DNA from: Sulfitobacter sp.
GTDB taxonomy: Bacteria > Pseudomonadota > Alphaproteobacteria > Rhodobacterales > Rhodobacteraceae
Direction: 5' to 3'
DNA: 64,000 nucleotides
NCBI GenBank assembly: GCA_029252045.1
Contig: JAQXCD010000020.1
Location: 186,001-250,000, forward strand
The notes below the pieces were generated by a model that was given only the letters and a program-made list of their open reading frames with translations, did not search any database and was not told where the DNA came from. A program made the translations under genes and the position numbers. Position 1 is the first letter of the stretch. The number at the start of each line of letters is the position of its first letter. This document shows, in pieces, positions 16,858-26,226 of this stretch.

Positions 16858-19800
16858 TCAGACGGCAACCCTTTTGCGCGCCTGACGTTTTGCCCTGATC
16901 AACATAGCCCCTGCGCCCAGCAAATACCCGCACAGCGCCAAGACTGCCGCACCCGAAACAAACAGCAAGAAGGCCGCAGGCATCGGTGCAACCACCACAA
17001 GCCGCGGAAACGTCGCCGTGAGCGGAGTGAACAATGCGCCCTGAATTGCCGTAAACCCAAGCGTTATACCGCCCCACCCCAACATCACGGCCCAAAGCGC
17101 CCAAAGCCCCGCCTGCAACCCCCGCGCGCGCGTCCGCATGGCGCGGCGCATCGCCTTGATCTGGCGCGCGACGTCATGCTGTGCGGCCATCAGGGCCGGC
17201 ACAACCAGCAGCACCAGCACCATGCCAAAACCCAACCCGTAGACCAATGTGATGACCGTTGGTTTGAGGAATTGCGCCTGCTGGCTGCGCTCGAACAGCA
17301 AGGGCGCCATGCCCAGCACCGTGGTCAACGTCGTCAACATAACGGGCCGCAAACGGTCAGCCGCGCCATCAATGATCGACGGGATCAAACCACGATCAAC
17401 GGCATATTCATCAATTGTAGTCACCAGAACGATCGAGTCATTGATAATAATCCCCGTCATGCCGAGCAGACCGACAACAGTGAACATGCTCAGCGGTACG
17501 TCCCACGCTGCGTGCCCGTAGATTGTACCGACCAACCCGAACGGAATAATCGCCATCACCACCAATGGCCGCGTCCAGCTGCCAAACACCCACGCCAGCA
17601 CCAGAAAAATCCCTGTCAAACACAGGATCAGACCTGTCATGGCGTCGCGCAGAAATTCATCCTCCTGCTCACTCAATCCCGCGATGCGGTATTCTACCTG
17701 CAATTCCGAGGCGATGCGGGGCAGGATTTCCTCTGCCAAAGCGGCGTTAATCTCGCTCGCCCGCGCCGCATCATCCTCCGAAATGTCCCCCGTGACCGAG
17801 ATCAGCCGGATGCCATTCTCGCGCCGCACCGTGCTAAATCCGGACCGCTGCTGGACGCTTACTATATCGCCCAGCGCCACGTATTTTCCGGCAGGCGTGC
17901 GCATCTGGGTCCGCTCCAGGAAATCCGCCGTCAGCTCCCCCTGGGGCAGCTCAACCCGTATCGTGGCCGAACGGGGACCGTCGGGATAGGTTGCCGCTTC
18001 GATCCCGCCCAGACGGTTGCGCAACACACGGCCCAATTGGTCAATGGTAAAGCCCAGCGCAAGCCCCTGCGGGGTCAGGTCAAGGATCAGCTCTTCCTTG
18101 TCGTAGGCCAGATTATCCTGAACCGCGCTCACTTCGGAGTATTGCAACAAAGCAGTTTGCAGCGCCTCTGACGCGTCTTTCAAGGTCTGGGTCTCTGCCC
18201 CGTAGAACTGAACATCCAGCGCATCGCCGCCCGGACCTGACCGCCATCCGCGAAAGCTGACTGTCTCAACCAGCGGGTGATTCACAACCGCCTCTTGCAA
18301 CTGCGCGACAAAGGCAAAGCTGGAATAAGGCCGCAGATCTGCGTCTATCAGCTCGATCGAGATGCCGCCCAGCAAATCACCGTCTTTGCCATCTGCCGCA
18401 TCCAGACCGCGCCCGCTGTTGCCGCCAATCTGGGCCATCACATAGTCCAGCGGGTTTACCCCATGTTCGGCCTCCAGCGTGGCGGCAACAGCATTGGTGG
18501 CGCGCTGCATCTCGCGCATCATCTCCAGCGTATCGGCGCGGGTGGCACCTTCAGCCATGATGAAATTTCCCGTGACGGATCCCCGCTCGGGCGCGTTGAA
18601 GAACCGCCACTGCACATCACCGCGGATAAACAGCGCAGCCTGACTGGCCAGCACCACCACAACGCCGGCCAAAACCACATAGCGGGCCTTGACCACCAAA
18701 CCCATCAAGGGGCGGAACAGCCGCTCGCGCATCCAGACAAAGCCGTTGTTCACCACAAACGACGGTGTGTCGATGCCGTGTTGCCCGATGGTTTGCAAAA
18801 CTCCCCGCATCACGCCACGACGCGAGATCAAGACCCCGACCAGAAGTGCAGCAATCACAAACGGAACCACACCTGCAAAGGCCAGATACCCCTCATAGGA
18901 AAAGGTCGACTCAGCCCCTGTCAGCAAAAGCACAAGGTAGCTACCGCCAAAAATCAGCAAGCAAAGGAACACGCTGAGGACAACCGCGCTGACGATACCG
19001 CCGACCAGCAGCTTGGGAACGGAAAAGCGCGTGCGCTGGTCAATTCCCGCAAGCGCGTTTTTCATATGGTGCGGCAGAATCAGGAAACACTCGACCAGCG
19101 AGGCAACCAGCACCGCGATCACAGTGAACGGAATATCCTTGATCAGCCCGCCAAACCGCCCGCCCACAGCAACCAGCCCGAAAAAGGCAATCACAGTTGT
19201 CAGGGTCGCGGCGAATACGGGCATCGCCATGCGCTGTGCGGCGCCCTCGGCGGCCTCGGCGGCACTCATCCCGCCCATGCGGTAACGGTGATCCGCGTGC
19301 TCGCCGACGACAATCGCGTCATCCACCACAATCCCCAAGGTGATGATCAACCCGAACAGCGAGATCATATTGATCGTCAGCCCGCCCAAATACATCAGAG
19401 CAATTGCAGCCCCCATTGCCACGGGTATACCTGCCGCCACCCAGAACGCCGTGCGGGCGTTCAGGAACAAAAACAACAGTGCCAGCACAAGGCCCAGCCC
19501 CATCAGCCCGTTCTCGATCAGCAGATCAAGGCGCCCCGTGATGGCTTCTGCGCGCGTGCGGATCAGCTCAACCGTGACACCGGAAGGCAGGCTTGCCGCA
19601 AGCGCCGCCGCTGTTTCCTCCACCTGCTCCTGAATGCCGATGGCATCGCCGCGGTCCGAGCGGTCAACCCGCACAGTCATGGCGGGGTTGTCGCCGACAA
19701 AAAAGCCCATATTCCGGTCCACGCCCAATCCGCGGACAGAGGCGACATCCCCAACCAGCAGCGAAGACCCGTCAGGGTTCGAGCGCAGCGTGATCCCTGC

Positions 19801-20526
19801 AATCTGTTCGGGCGTCCGTTTAGCCGTGCCCGTGCGCACCCGCGCATTGGCGCCGTCCACATCGCCTGCCGGATCGGCATCTACCTCTGCTGCAATTGCG
19901 GTTGCAATCTGCGCCATGGTGACGTCGTAAGCGACCAGTTTCGCGGATGGCACCTCCACCAGCGTTTGCGGGGCTGCAACCCCCTGAATGGTAGTCCGCG
20001 TCACGCCTACTGCATAGAGGCGGGTCACAAACTCATCGGCAAATCGGCCCAGCTGTTTGGGTGCTACCGGTCCGGTAATCACCACATCTGTCACACGGTC
20101 GCGCCATGCACCACGCCGCACGACAGGGTCCTCTGCCTCCTCGGGGAGGGTGGTGATGGCATCAACTGCCGTTTGAACATCAGCAGCGGCGCGGGCCATA
20201 TCCCACTCCGGCTCGAACTCCAGAAAGATCGTGCTGCGCCCTTCACGGGCCGTTGTGGTCGAACTCTCGACGCCCTCAAGCCCCAGCAACGCTGCGCCCA
20301 GAACCTGACTGATCGCCTCGTCAACATCCTCGGCGCCCGCACCTGTCCAGACCGTTGTCACGGTGACATTATCGACAATTACATCAGGGAAAAACTGCGC
20401 ACGCATGTTTGGAGCGGCTGCAACCCCTGCCACAAGCATCAGGACCAGCAACAGGTTCGCGACCGTCTTGTGCCGTGTGAAATATGACAGGATACCTTCG
20501 GCCGTTTTGGGAATTGCACGCGCCAT
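16858..20526 (-). CDS. RND efflux pump inner-membrane permease
   Basis: 1222 residues, longer than the 1030-1050 of typical AcrB-type pumps. RND landmarks: N-terminal helix VANLLLVLMLVAGVAA, porter region starting RAQFFPDVIVDNVTV, the TM4 proton-relay pair in GIVVDDAIVVGEHADH, and MTGIIINDSIVLVTTIDEY in the second half. Extra hydrophobic segments lie in the middle (about residues 505-575) and at the C-terminus (about 1135-1210), which ordinary HAE pumps lack. The adaptor gene ends 3 bp upstream. Drives drug, lipid or metal export by proton antiport; substrate unknown. No outer-membrane channel gene is adjacent. Confidence 0.93.
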   Translation of the reverse strand: MARAIPKTAEGILSYFTRHKTVANLLLVLMLVAGVAAAPNMRAQFFPDVIVDNVTVTTVWTGAGAEDVDEAISQVLGAALLGLEGVESSTTTAREGRSTIFLEFEPEWDMARAAADVQTAVDAITTLPEEAEDPVVRRGAWRDRVTDVVITGPVAPKQLGRFADEFVTRLYAVGVTRTTIQGVAAPQTLVEVPSAKLVAYDVTMAQIATAIAAEVDADPAGDVDGANARVRTGTAKRTPEQIAGITLRSNPDGSSLLVGDVASVRGLGVDRNMGFFVGDNPAMTVRVDRSDRGDAIGIQEQVEETAAALAASLPSGVTVELIRTRAEAITGRLDLLIENGLMGLGLVLALLFLFLNARTAFWVAAGIPVAMGAAIALMYLGGLTINMISLFGLIITLGIVVDDAIVVGEHADHRYRMGGMSAAEAAEGAAQRMAMPVFAATLTTVIAFFGLVAVGGRFGGLIKDIPFTVIAVLVASLVECFLILPHHMKNALAGIDQRTRFSVPKLLVGGIVSAVVLSVFLCLLIFGGSYLVLLLTGAESTFSYEGYLAFAGVVPFVIAALLVGVLISRRGVMRGVLQTIGQHGIDTPSFVVNNGFVWMRERLFRPLMGLVVKARYVVLAGVVVVLASQAALFIRGDVQWRFFNAPERGSVTGNFIMAEGATRADTLEMMREMQRATNAVAATLEAEHGVNPLDYVMAQIGGNSGRGLDAADGKDGDLLGGISIELIDADLRPYSSFAFVAQLQEAVVNHPLVETVSFRGWRSGPGGDALDVQFYGAETQTLKDASEALQTALLQYSEVSAVQDNLAYDKEELILDLTPQGLALGFTIDQLGRVLRNRLGGIEAATYPDGPRSATIRVELPQGELTADFLERTQMRTPAGKYVALGDIVSVQQRSGFSTVRRENGIRLISVTGDISEDDAARASEINAALAEEILPRIASELQVEYRIAGLSEQEDEFLRDAMTGLILCLTGIFLVLAWVFGSWTRPLVVMAIIPFGLVGTIYGHAAWDVPLSMFTVVGLLGMTGIIINDSIVLVTTIDEYAVDRGLIPSIIDGAADRLRPVMLTTLTTVLGMAPLLFERSQQAQFLKPTVITLVYGLGFGMVLVLLVVPALMAAQHDVARQIKAMRRAMRTRARGLQAGLWALWAVMLGWGGITLGFTAIQGALFTPLTATFPRLVVVAPMPAAFLLFVSGAAVLALCGYLLGAGAMLIRAKRQARKRVAV

Positions 20527-20529
20527 CGC

Positions 20530-21978
20530 TTAGCCCCCCATGCGGCTTTCGATCCGCTCCACCACTTTGGCAGGCACCTGCGGTTCTGCCAGTTGCGCCA
20601 GCACCCTTGCTTTCATCTCATCGGGCATACGCTTGTTTCCTTCGACAAAGGCCACCAGTTTTGCGCGCCGCTCCTCTGTCAGTTCCAGCATTTCCGGAGC
20701 CTCTGGCGCGGCCCCTTTGCGCAGCGGCTTGACCGAAATACCCGCCCCCAACAGCGGCGAACGTGTCTCGACCACTTCGCGGCCGACAATATCACCGCGC
20801 ACCAGCACATCGTCGCCCAGACGGCGCAACACGCGGACCTGAACAGTCTCCAGCCGGTCATCTGATCCCAACAGCAGAACAGTACCACCAGCATCCACAG
20901 CCGAAGCCGGAAGCAAAACGACGTTTTCCAGTTCAGGCTCCTGCAAGCGGACAGTCACAAAATCGCCCGGCTTGAACCCTGCCGCCGCATCAAGAGCCGC
21001 AAACACCAGCCGCCCTGTCTGGCCGTCCCCCGCTGCCGCAGAGGTCCGCGTGACGAGGCCTGTCGCTTCGATATCCATGCCCGAAACATCCAGTGCCACA
21101 CGCACAGCAGCCTTCAGAATATCACCGTTGGCATCCAGCAACCGCGCATATTGCGCCGTAGACAGACGAAAAGAGACCTCCAGATCATCGGGATCGATCA
21201 AATCGGCCAACCGCTCGTTCGCATTGACCAGCCGCCCCTCGACCACAGATGTAGCACTCAAGGTGCCGTCAAAGGGCGCACTGAGTACGGTGTCGTCCAG
21301 ACGCCTTTGCGCTTCGGCCAGGGCCAGTTGCGCCCGCGCCGTTGTCGAGGCTGAAAGGTCAATGCGCGCTTGCGCCTGTGCCAAGGCCTGACGCCGCACC
21401 AAAACCGCCTGCCCCGCGGCCGAGGCCGCCAACTCTGCCGTCTCGGTTGCTGCGGCCGTGCTAACACCCCGCCCTGCAAGATCAATCTGCCGCTCTGCAG
21501 CACGGTCGCGAAGGTCAGCTTGCTGCTGCGCGGCTGTCAATTCATCGCTGGCCAGTTCCAGACTTCGCGCTGCATCACGCTCTTCTGCCTGCGCATCGCG
21601 CAAATCGTTTTGGGCACGTTGCACCGCAGCTTCCGCGTCTACCGGATCAAGACGCACCAACACTTCACCAGAGGTGACAGTGCCGCCATCTTCAAACCCG
21701 TCAGACAGGGAAATCACGCGGCCGCCCCCTGCCGCACGCAGCTCCAGCGTGCGACGGCTGGCAATTTCACCGAAACTTTCCAGAACCGGCGTTTGCGCGC
21801 CCGTTTGGGCAGTCATGACATTGACGGTAAAGACCCGTTCCCGCGCCGGTGGCGCCACAGGGTCATCTGCCAGACGCGTCTGCACCGCACCGCCGATAAT
21901 CTCGACGGCCCAAACCAAAAGCCCTAGCGTTACAGCAGCTAGAAACAGGCCGATCATACTCTGTCTAATGAACCGCAT
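20530..21978 (-). CDS. RND efflux periplasmic adaptor (membrane fusion protein)
   Basis: 482 residues. An N-terminal membrane anchor (SMIGLFLAAVTLGLLVWAV) precedes a lipoyl-like half-motif (ELRAAGGGRVISL), a long coiled coil (about 115-215, rich in Ala/Gln/Arg: RAQNDLRDAQAEERDAARSL), the return lipoyl half, a beta-barrel domain (LSATSVVEGRLVNANERLAD) and a short C-terminal helical tail of unusual length (about 50 residues, EMLELTEERRAKLVAFVEGN). It bridges the RND permease to an outer-membrane channel. It is the first gene of the pump operon. Confidence 0.92.
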   Translation of the reverse strand: MRFIRQSMIGLFLAAVTLGLLVWAVEIIGGAVQTRLADDPVAPPARERVFTVNVMTAQTGAQTPVLESFGEIASRRTLELRAAGGGRVISLSDGFEDGGTVTSGEVLVRLDPVDAEAAVQRAQNDLRDAQAEERDAARSLELASDELTAAQQQADLRDRAAERQIDLAGRGVSTAAATETAELAASAAGQAVLVRRQALAQAQARIDLSASTTARAQLALAEAQRRLDDTVLSAPFDGTLSATSVVEGRLVNANERLADLIDPDDLEVSFRLSTAQYARLLDANGDILKAAVRVALDVSGMDIEATGLVTRTSAAAGDGQTGRLVFAALDAAAGFKPGDFVTVRLQEPELENVVLLPASAVDAGGTVLLLGSDDRLETVQVRVLRRLGDDVLVRGDIVGREVVETRSPLLGAGISVKPLRKGAAPEAPEMLELTEERRAKLVAFVEGNKRMPDEMKARVLAQLAEPQVPAKVVERIESRMGG

Positions 21979-22101
21979 TACCCATCCGATACTTGCCGAA
22001 ACTCGGCCTACTCTACCCTATCGCCGCAGGTAGCCAATGGAGCTTATACGCGCACCCCACAGATTTCCGTCACTTTTTGAGGAGGCTTGCGGGAAAACCG
22101 A

Positions 22102-22644
22102 TCACTTGCGGCGGTGATGCTCGTCCAGACGCGGCAGGATCTCAACGAAGTTGCAAGGGCGGTGACGGTAGTCCAGCTGCTTTTGCAGTATCTCGTCCCA
22201 AGCGTCCTTGCATGCACCCGGACTACCCGGCAGCGCAAAAAGATATGTGCCATTGGCAACGCCCCCCGTCGCACGCGACTGCACAGCACTGGTGCCAATC
22301 TTTTGCATGGAAACTATGGTAAAGACCGTCCCGAAGGCATCAATCTCTTTTTCGTATACATCGCGGTGCGCTTCAACGGTCACATCGCGCCCCGTCAGGC
22401 CTGTTCCTCCCGTCGAGATCACAACATCAATCTGCGGATCGGCACACCAGTCGCGCAATTGCTGCGCAATCTCTGCCCGCTCGTCGCGGATAATCTTGCG
22501 GTCGGCCAGAATATGGCCCGCCGCATCCAGCCGCGATACCAAAACATCGCCCGAGCGGTCCTCGGTCAGACTGCGGGTATCGGACACGGTTAGCACGGCA
22601 ATCCGTACAGCGATAAAATCCTTGGTCTCGTCAATTCGGCTCAT
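22102..22644 (-). CDS. moaB: Molybdopterin adenylyltransferase MoaB
   Basis: 180 residues of the MoaB/MogA fold. RIAVLTVSDTRSLTEDRSG, VVISTGGTGLTGRDVT and YLFALPGSPGACKDAWDEIL are the standard motifs; the TGGTG loop binds molybdopterin. It adenylylates molybdopterin before MoeA inserts molybdate. It lies 3 bp after lysE in a UDG-lysE-moaB run, far from the mob/moe genes at 4-7 kb. Confidence 0.94.
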   Translation of the reverse strand: MSRIDETKDFIAVRIAVLTVSDTRSLTEDRSGDVLVSRLDAAGHILADRKIIRDERAEIAQQLRDWCADPQIDVVISTGGTGLTGRDVTVEAHRDVYEKEIDAFGTVFTIVSMQKIGTSAVQSRATGGVANGTYLFALPGSPGACKDAWDEILQKQLDYRHRPCNFVEILPRLDEHHRRK

Positions 22645-22647
22645 CGG

Positions 22648-23253
22648 TTACTCCATCACAGCCAGACGCACGGCGAGTGCGGCATAAATTGTGCCTGTAA
22701 TATAGCCCAGCACCTTGCTTGACCCCACCAGTTTGGCCCCGAACGTGCCCGCATAGGCACCGACCAGACCATTCACAAAAAATCCGCCGACAGCAATCAT
22801 GCCGCCAAAGGCCAGAAATTGCAGGAAAACAGGGCCCGCTTCGGGCACCACAAACTGGGGAATAAAGGCAAGAACGAACCAGATCACTTTGAAATTGCTC
22901 AGGTTGGTAAACAGTCCGGCCCGAAACGCGCGCATCGGGCTCATGCCCTTTGCCCCTGCCTTGACCCTACTGCTACGAAAAGCCTGCACTGCCAGATACA
23001 GCAGATAGGCCACACCGATCCAGCGGATCGCGGTAAAGGCCCAAGGAAATGCCGCAACAACAGCACCAAGGCCAAGCCCTGCGATGGTCACGTGCACAAA
23101 GGCCCCCGCACTGACGCCCGAACTCGCCGCCCAAGCCGATGCACGCCCCGAGCGCATGCCCTGCGCTAGACACAACATCATATCCGGCCCAGGTGTTACA
23201 TTCAGCGCCAATGCGGCTGGGACAAAGGCCAGCAGAACAACAGGGTCAATCAT
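22648..23253 (-). CDS. LysE-family amino acid exporter
   Basis: 201 residues with about six transmembrane helices. ALNVTPGPDMMLCLAQGMRS is the LysE/RhtB signature at the first periplasmic loop, and LFTNLSNFKVIWFVLAFIPQF is the second block. It exports amino acids or homoserine-lactone-like compounds; substrate unknown. It overlaps the UDG gene upstream by 4 bp, so its expression is tied to that gene. Confidence 0.92.
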   Translation of the reverse strand: MIDPVVLLAFVPAALALNVTPGPDMMLCLAQGMRSGRASAWAASSGVSAGAFVHVTIAGLGLGAVVAAFPWAFTAIRWIGVAYLLYLAVQAFRSSRVKAGAKGMSPMRAFRAGLFTNLSNFKVIWFVLAFIPQFVVPEAGPVFLQFLAFGGMIAVGGFFVNGLVGAYAGTFGAKLVGSSKVLGYITGTIYAALAVRLAVME

Positions 23254-24023
23254 TTATCCACAGCCGCTTTCAAGCTTAACAGATCCGCCCAAGCGTCTCT
23301 TTTCGTTTCGGGATTCCGGATCAACGACGCGGGGTGGAGCATTGGCAGTGCAGGTCTACCCGCGACCTCTGTCCAATTGCCCCGCAACCGCGAAATACCA
23401 CGTTTGGCCAACAACGCCTGACAGGCCCCGTTGCCCATCAGCACCAGAACTTTCGGTTTTGCCAATTCGATATGACGCAAAAGAAACGGCGTCATCATGG
23501 CAATATCTTTTGGTCGCGGATCGCTGGTTCTGGGGCACCAAGGCATAATGCCGGTGATGTAGAGAGATGCAGCCTCACCCGTGCGGCCCATGCCGACGGC
23601 AGCAAACATCCGGTCCAATAGCTGGCCTGAGGGGCCCGCGAAAAACTTGCCGGTACGGTCTTCGTCGCGGTCAGGTGGTTCGCCCACAACCATCACAGGG
23701 GCGCCTGCCGACCCTTCGGAAAACAGCATGTTACGCGCACCGCGTTTGAGATCACACAGATCAAACGCCTCCAGCGCCGCACGCAGTTCCTCCAGTGTTG
23801 TGGCAGATTGCGCTGCACTCTGCGCCTCTTTGACAGGGTCACGCGCCTCCAGTGCAACAGGGCCTTTGGTCAGGTGTGGCTTGGCATCCGGCTGGTTCGG
23901 CTTGAACAGTTTTTCAGGCAGCACATAGCGGTCCACAGGCGCATCGCCGATGCACTCATCAGCGCCCAGCTCTATCTGCCACTCCAAAAGCGCACGCGCC
24001 GTGTGAAAATCCACTGATTCCAT
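23250..24023 (-). CDS. Uracil-DNA glycosylase, family 4/5-like
   Basis: 257 residues. The core reads VMVVGEPPDRDEDRTGKFF, then AGPSGQLLDRMFAAVGM, LVLMGNGACQALL and PMLHPASLIRN, where the HPS/HPA loop is the DNA-intercalation motif of the superfamily. It removes uracil from DNA to start base-excision repair. The usual four 4Fe-4S cysteines of family 4 are not all visible: only DLCDLKRGARN and MPWCPRT carry candidate Cys. The first 60 residues are an extra N-terminal region seen in alphaproteobacterial members. First gene of the UDG-lysE-moaB run. Confidence 0.88.
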   Translation of the reverse strand: MESVDFHTARALLEWQIELGADECIGDAPVDRYVLPEKLFKPNQPDAKPHLTKGPVALEARDPVKEAQSAAQSATTLEELRAALEAFDLCDLKRGARNMLFSEGSAGAPVMVVGEPPDRDEDRTGKFFAGPSGQLLDRMFAAVGMGRTGEAASLYITGIMPWCPRTSDPRPKDIAMMTPFLLRHIELAKPKVLVLMGNGACQALLAKRGISRLRGNWTEVAGRPALPMLHPASLIRNPETKRDAWADLLSLKAAVDK

Positions 24024-24131
24024 ATTTCTACTCTACGCGCTGCCCTGCCGGATCAAAATGCCCTACGCACCGCTTCTTGCCCGTCTGTGCCCACAGCCCT
24101 ATAACGGCGCAAACAGCCAGAGGTTCCCGCC

Positions 24132-25070
24132 ATGAGTTATCCCCACCGCCACCTTCTTGGCATCGAGCCCCTGCACCCGACCGAGATCACTACATTATTG
24201 GATCTGGCGGACAAATATGCCGATCAGAACCGCCAAAAGGATAAACACGGAACGGCCCTTAAGGGTCTGACCCAGATCAATATGTTCTTTGAAAACTCCA
24301 CCCGCACGCAAGCCAGCTTCGAGATTGCAGGCAAGCGGCTGGGTGCGGATGTGATGAACATGGCCATGCAGGCGAGCAGCATCAAAAAGGGCGAGACGCT
24401 GATCGACACGGCGATGACCCTAAACGCGATGCATCCTGATTTGCTGGTGGTGCGTCATCCGCAATCGGGAGCGGTGGAGCTACTGGCGGAGAAGGTGAAC
24501 TGCGCAGTGCTGAACGCAGGCGACGGGCGGCACGAACACCCTACGCAAGCACTGCTAGACGCCCTGACAATCCGGCGGGCCAAGGCCCGCCTGCACCGCC
24601 TGTCGATTGCGATTTGCGGTGACATTGCCCACAGCCGCGTCGCGCGCTCCAACATCATCCTTCTGGGTAAGATGGAAAACCGCATCCGCCTGATTGCCCC
24701 CCCCACTTTGATGCCTGCGGGCATAGGCGAATTCGGCGTCGAAGTTTTCGACAACATGCAAGAAGGGCTGAAGGACGTCGATGTGGTCATGATGCTGAGA
24801 TTGCAAAAAGAGCGCATGGATGGCGGATTTATCCCCAGTGAGCGCGAGTATTACCACCGATATGGCCTCGATGCCGAGAAGTTATCCCATGCCAAGCCGG
24901 ACGCGATTGTGATGCACCCCGGCCCCATGAACCGCGGTGTTGAGATTGACGGCACACTGGCCGATGACATCAACCGCAGCGTCATTCAGGATCAGGTGGA
25001 AATGGGTGTGGCCGTGCGGATGGCAGCGATGGACCTGCTGGCGCGCAACCTTGCGGAAAGCCGCAAATGA
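24132..25070 (+). CDS. pyrB: Aspartate carbamoyltransferase catalytic subunit
   Basis: 312 residues, normal length. Carbamoyl-phosphate motif [13 protein letters not shown], then [25 protein letters not shown] and [12 protein letters not shown]. Catalyses carbamoyl phosphate + aspartate to N-carbamoylaspartate in pyrimidine synthesis. No pyrI regulatory subunit follows; instead four small membrane-associated genes, a single-span microprotein and a dihydroorotase homologue are strung on by 4-bp overlaps or short gaps. The ATG at 24132 is preceded by AGAGGTTCCCGCC. Confidence 0.96.
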   Translation: MSYPHRHLLGIEPLHPTEITTLLDLADKYADQNRQKDKHGTALKGLTQINMFFENSTRTQASFEIAGKRLGADVMNMAMQASSIKKGETLIDTAMTLNAMHPDLLVVRHPQSGAVELLAEKVNCAVLNAGDGRHEHPTQALLDALTIRRAKARLHRLSIAICGDIAHSRVARSNIILLGKMENRIRLIAPPTLMPAGIGEFGVEVFDNMQEGLKDVDVVMMLRLQKERMDGGFIPSEREYYHRYGLDAEKLSHAKPDAIVMHPGPMNRGVEIDGTLADDINRSVIQDQVEMGVAVRMAAMDLLARNLAESRK

Positions 25071-25558
25071 CCACATCAAACTTCTGGGACAACGTACTGG
25101 AGCCAGAGGAAAAATTGCTCTGGACTGGACGGCCCCAGCCCAAATGGCATTGGCGCAACTGGCGCCTGTTCGGCCCCGCGCCGATGGCCGCCGCGGGGTT
25201 GTTTCTGGCCGCTGGTCTGATCCTCGCGACCTCTGGTAAAGAAGGCGATGTATGGCTGCTGGTCTTTCCTGCGTTGTTGGTGTTGATCCCTCTGCGCGCC
25301 ACATGGAAACAGCTGCAAACCTACACCGCGACACGCTACGCACTCACCAACAGGCGCGCGCTGTTTTTTCACATTGGCAAAGATGAAACCCGCGTGAAGG
25401 CCGTTCCGCACAGCGCAATGACCGAACCGAAGGTACACAATACCGCCCCCCCTAGCGTGAGCTTTCTCGCCCAGAGCACAGAAAAGGCACCCGGAATCGG
25501 GTTTGAGTTCATCACGACGCTGGACGCGTTGCTACCGCATCTGGAGACCCCGGAATGA
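25067..25558 (+). CDS. PH-domain-like membrane protein
   Basis: 163 residues. Starts with [20 protein letters not shown], then two transmembrane helices (about 44-60 and about 66-82) and a C-terminal domain beginning [13 protein letters not shown]. The 'LLW-GRP' and 'YaLTnrRA' blocks are typical of bacterial PH-like membrane proteins. It shares both with the gene at 26654, so the two are paralogues. It overlaps pyrB by 4 bp. Function unknown; the coupling to pyrB may reflect only gene order. Confidence 0.82.
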   Translation: MTTSNFWDNVLEPEEKLLWTGRPQPKWHWRNWRLFGPAPMAAAGLFLAAGLILATSGKEGDVWLLVFPALLVLIPLRATWKQLQTYTATRYALTNRRALFFHIGKDETRVKAVPHSAMTEPKVHNTAPPSVSFLAQSTEKAPGIGFEFITTLDALLPHLETPE

Positions 25559-25591
25559 GCAGAGCAGAAACACCGCATCAAGGATGGCGCC

Positions 25592-26125
25592 ATGCCCGTG
25601 ATTGAAATCTCCGGCGATGAGCAAGGCGTGATACGCGTCTTCGCCATATCGCGGCCGATGGCGGACATGGCGCGCGCGCTCAAACAGCAGCCGAAGAAAG
25701 CGCTTGCCGCTACTTTGCTGGGCCATCCCGTTGAGGATGACGACTTTGAACTTTTTGCTGTGTCGGACCTCACCGGCGTCGGCCTCTCCGGCTATCTTAG
25801 CGAAGGCTATGACGTTGATCGCACGGCGATCCGTAAGGATCACACCCGACTAGATGCCTTGGACGGCTACGTTTTGCTGCTCTTCTCGCGGGTCGGCAAA
25901 ACGGGCACTGTGACACTTGCGCCAGCGCCGCAGCTGACGTTGATCGGCACCTACGCAGAGCCCAAAGCACTGCACGCCGCCGCCCCGATCATAGCCGACG
26001 CAGCCAAACCCTACTCGGGGGCAAACTCCCTCCCCCGCGAGACAGGCCGCACAAGGGTGGGCAGCGCGCTCACCGGTGTTGCGGTCCTTCTGTCCCTTCT
26101 CCTCATATGGTGGATTCTGAGATGA
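25592..26125 (+). CDS. Conserved protein with C-terminal membrane anchor
   Basis: 177 residues. A soluble domain (about 1-130: MPVIEISGDEQGVIRVFAIS, FELFAVSDLTGVGLSGYL, LDALDGYVLLLFSRV) is followed by a linker and one transmembrane helix at the extreme C-terminus (VGSALTGVAVLLSLLLIWWI), leaving the soluble part in the cytoplasm as a tail-anchored protein. AAGGATGGCGCC supports the ATG at 25592. No family recognised. It overlaps the next, very small gene by 4 bp. Confidence 0.8.
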   Translation: MPVIEISGDEQGVIRVFAISRPMADMARALKQQPKKALAATLLGHPVEDDDFELFAVSDLTGVGLSGYLSEGYDVDRTAIRKDHTRLDALDGYVLLLFSRVGKTGTVTLAPAPQLTLIGTYAEPKALHAAAPIIADAAKPYSGANSLPRETGRTRVGSALTGVAVLLSLLLIWWILR

Positions 26126-26226
26126 AAGAACCGAAACCCGATCCCAAAATGTCTGGCCGCGTTGCGATGGTCGCCCTCTTGGTCGCCTTTGCGGTAGCGG
26201 GTGGCATGGTCTGGATGGCAGGATGA
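26122..26226 (+). CDS. Single-span membrane microprotein (34 residues)
   Basis: MKEPKPDPKMSGRVAMVALL continues as VAFAVAGGMVWMAG and stops. A charged N-terminus precedes one transmembrane helix. Its ATG overlaps the stop of the gene before it, and its stop overlaps the ATG of the gene after it (both ATGA), which supports translation. In this compact operon no other reading frame spans the gap. Function unknown; it could be a subunit of a complex with the flanking membrane proteins. Confidence 0.72.
   Translation: MKEPKPDPKMSGRVAMVALLVAFAVAGGMVWMAG

Noticed and set aside
18277..20487. A 736-codon open frame on the plus strand
   Set aside because: It is antisense to the RND permease and its product is rich in His, Gln and Arg without any domain; a shadow of the GC-rich real gene.
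25555..25605. A 16-codon frame starting ATGAGC just after the first PH-like gene
   Set aside because: Its ATG overlaps the previous stop, but the next real gene starts inside it in another frame with a good ribosome site, and the peptide is not membrane- or domain-like.
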